A stretch of DNA of 15,209 bases from VBDM01 sp035637655 (GTDB lineage: Bacteria; Pseudomonadota; Gammaproteobacteria; Burkholderiales; SG8-39): contig DASPWT010000102.1 of assembly GCA_035637655.1 (NCBI GenBank), positions 1-15,209 on the forward strand, in the 5' to 3' direction. The notes under the pieces are model-generated. The model was not told where the DNA came from and made no database searches. It worked only from the letters and a program-made list of their open reading frames with translations. Shown one piece after another: positions 14,187-15,209 of the stretch (the first letter of the stretch is position 1; each line of letters opens with the position of its first letter). The position numbers and the translations under genes are program-made.

Positions 14187-14215
14187 ATTATACACAACCT
14201 GCTGGGGCTTTCCAC
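14187..14215 (-). promoter_or_regulatory. Candidate sigma70 promoter of mshA
   Basis: On the - strand a perfect -10 TATAAT (14192-14187) is preceded after a 17-base spacer by GTGGAA (14215-14210), a half-match to TTGACA. It would give a 5' leader of about 50 bases. Activator help is plausible because of the poor -35. Confidence 0.55.
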
Positions 14216-14262
14216 CCCGCCTGTGAATCCTGGCGCGGGTACGTTGAATGTATCTGTTTCCC

Positions 14263-14823
14263 TCAGAAGAACCAGGTATAGGGAGTTACCGCCTCCACCC
14301 GCATCCCGGCGAAGATCTTGCGCTCGGAATCCGGTTCGGCCGGCTCGAAAATGACCCGCGCGCGAAATCGAAGTCGTTTGCTTCCATCTGCAAGGCGCTC
14401 GAGGTGAGCGTCGAGGTTGGGAACGTATACGAGCTCGTTCCTGGTCGCGTCGAAATACCAGCTCCCTCGCGGCACATCGGGTTGCGGCGCACGGAACTCT
14501 CCGCGGTAGCCCGGCGGCGGCTCCATCAGCCACTGGACCGGATTGGCAAGCGCGAGCGATGCAATATTTTTTTCTTCGCCCCGCACGAGCATGACCGCGA
14601 CCCGCAACTGCAGCGCGCTTTTCACCGCGGCAACGGTGTATTCCATGGCCGCCTTTTCGGCGGCCTCCTGGTAGAAGCGCAGCCGGTCGAGCAGCAGCAC
14701 GGCGCACAGCGCGATGATGCATACGACGACGACCAGCTCGATCAGGGTGAGTCCCGAGGCAGCACGCAGGCGCGCGCGAGACCCCGACTCGAGTACGAGA
14801 ACCTTAACGTTTCCCGCCCGCAA
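14263..14823 (-). CDS. Prepilin-like protein of MshF/MshB type
   Basis: A prepilin-type protein lies between mshG and mshA. It has a long basic leader (RARLRAASG), mature start LTLIELVVVVCIIALCAVLLL with Glu5 but Leu instead of Phe/Met at position 1, and then a helical stretch FYQEAAEKAAMEYTVAAVKSAL. The middle part ANPVQWLMEPPPGYRGEF and PRGSWYFDATRNELVYVPN is typical of proteins annotated near mshF/mshB. I see no ATG start. In-frame candidates are TTG 14823 (used here; 186 residues, 20-bp overlap with mshG) and TTG 14865, both without a convincing Shine-Dalgarno, so translation may depend on coupling to mshG. Two Cys lie inside the membrane helix. Pilin-like nature is firm; exact msh letter is not. 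Confidence 0.75.
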   Translation of the reverse strand: MRAGNVKVLVLESGSRARLRAASGLTLIELVVVVCIIALCAVLLLDRLRFYQEAAEKAAMEYTVAAVKSALQLRVAVMLVRGEEKNIASLALANPVQWLMEPPPGYRGEFRAPQPDVPRGSWYFDATRNELVYVPNLDAHLERLADGSKRLRFRARVIFEPAEPDSERKIFAGMRVEAVTPYTWFF

Positions 14824-15209
14824 GAGCAGCTTGCCCCATATCCCACATGGGGAGGAATACCCCAAGCGCGAGTATCAGCACCAATACGCCGAGGAGCACG
14901 ATCAGAATGGGCTCGATCTGCGACGAGAGCGTCTTCAGCTCGTATTCGACTTCGCGCTGATACATTTCGGCCACTTCACGCAGCAGATCGTCCAGTTCGC
15001 CTGCTTCCTCGCCGACCGAGATCATCTGCAGCACCACGGGGGTGAAAACCCCGGTGGTCACGGCGGTGCGCAGCAGGCTTTCGCCGCGCTCGACCCCGTC
15101 ACGGATTTGCCCGATTCGCTGCCCCACGTACGCGTTGTCCACGACCTGCTCCACCACCGACAGGGCCTGCACGATGGGCACGCCGCTTTTCAGGGCGATC
15201 GACAGCGAG
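14804..15209 (-). CDS. mshG: MshG inner-membrane platform protein (GspF/PilC family), N-terminal part outside window
   Basis: The frame is open from the right edge and encodes the last 134 residues of a type II secretion/type IV pilus platform protein. It begins SLSIALKSGVPIVQAL, which is the start of the second GspF cytoplasmic domain. GVFTPVVLQMISVGEEAGELDDLL and YQREVEYELKTLSSQIEPILIV, the family's best-conserved blocks, follow. The final membrane helix (about LIVLLGVLVLILALGVFLPM) ends near the C-terminus. The full protein is usually about 400 residues, so roughly two thirds lies beyond the window, with mshE expected upstream. The platform couples the assembly ATPase to pilin insertion. 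Confidence 0.92.
   Translation of the reverse strand, partial: SLSIALKSGVPIVQALSVVEQVVDNAYVGQRIGQIRDGVERGESLLRTAVTTGVFTPVVLQMISVGEEAGELDDLLREVAEMYQREVEYELKTLSSQIEPILIVLLGVLVLILALGVFLPMWDMGQAALAGGKR

Noticed and set aside
14200..14217. GGGG...CCCC inverted repeat upstream of mshA as a terminator for the preceding prepilin gene
   Set aside because: A four-base stem without a T-tract, and it overlaps the candidate -35 of the mshA promoter.

Overview
The window looks like a piece of chromosome from a high-GC Gram-negative bacterium, most likely a betaproteobacterium. This rests on the gene families and codon use, not on a database match. Apart from one tRNA gene on the + strand, every gene I can support lies on the - strand, so the biological reading direction is from high to low coordinates.

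About three quarters of the window (3681-15209) is an MSHA-type (mannose-sensitive haemagglutinin-like) type IV pilus locus in two blocks. The first block (15209 down to 10326) holds the end of an inner-membrane platform gene (mshG, cut by the window edge), a prepilin-like gene of MshF/MshB type, the major pilin gene mshA, and a minor-pilin set in the order mshC-, mshD-, mshO- and mshP-like. mshA has its own candidate promoter upstream and a strong intrinsic terminator downstream, so it can be expressed far above the minor pilins. The last gene of the block is an unusual 596-residue MshP-like protein. It carries an inserted beta-type segment and three divergent tandem repeats of about 105-115 residues, and it may be the tip adhesin of the pilus.

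After a 208-bp gap containing a good sigma70-like promoter and a perfect-arm hairpin, the second block (10117 down to 3681) encodes the envelope machinery: mshI (PilM-like), a PilN-like gene, mshJ (PilO-like), mshK, the secretin mshL, the ExeA-like ATPase mshM and the TPR protein mshN. These genes touch or overlap by a few bases throughout, as expected of a translationally coupled operon. The extension ATPase gene mshE is not in the window; it would be expected beyond 15209.

Directly after mshN (11 bp) comes a metabolic trio in the same orientation: an AMP-forming acyl-CoA synthetase, a SemiSWEET/PQ-loop mini-transporter (4-bp overlap) and a zeta-class glutathione transferase of the maleylacetoacetate isomerase family. 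Then follow a small lipoprotein gene with its own promoter-like box, the convergently placed tRNA-Arg(CCU), and a short two-gene unit: a 43-residue single-span membrane peptide, and a DUF924 protein truncated by the left edge. No insertion sequence, integrase, CRISPR array or phage gene was seen.
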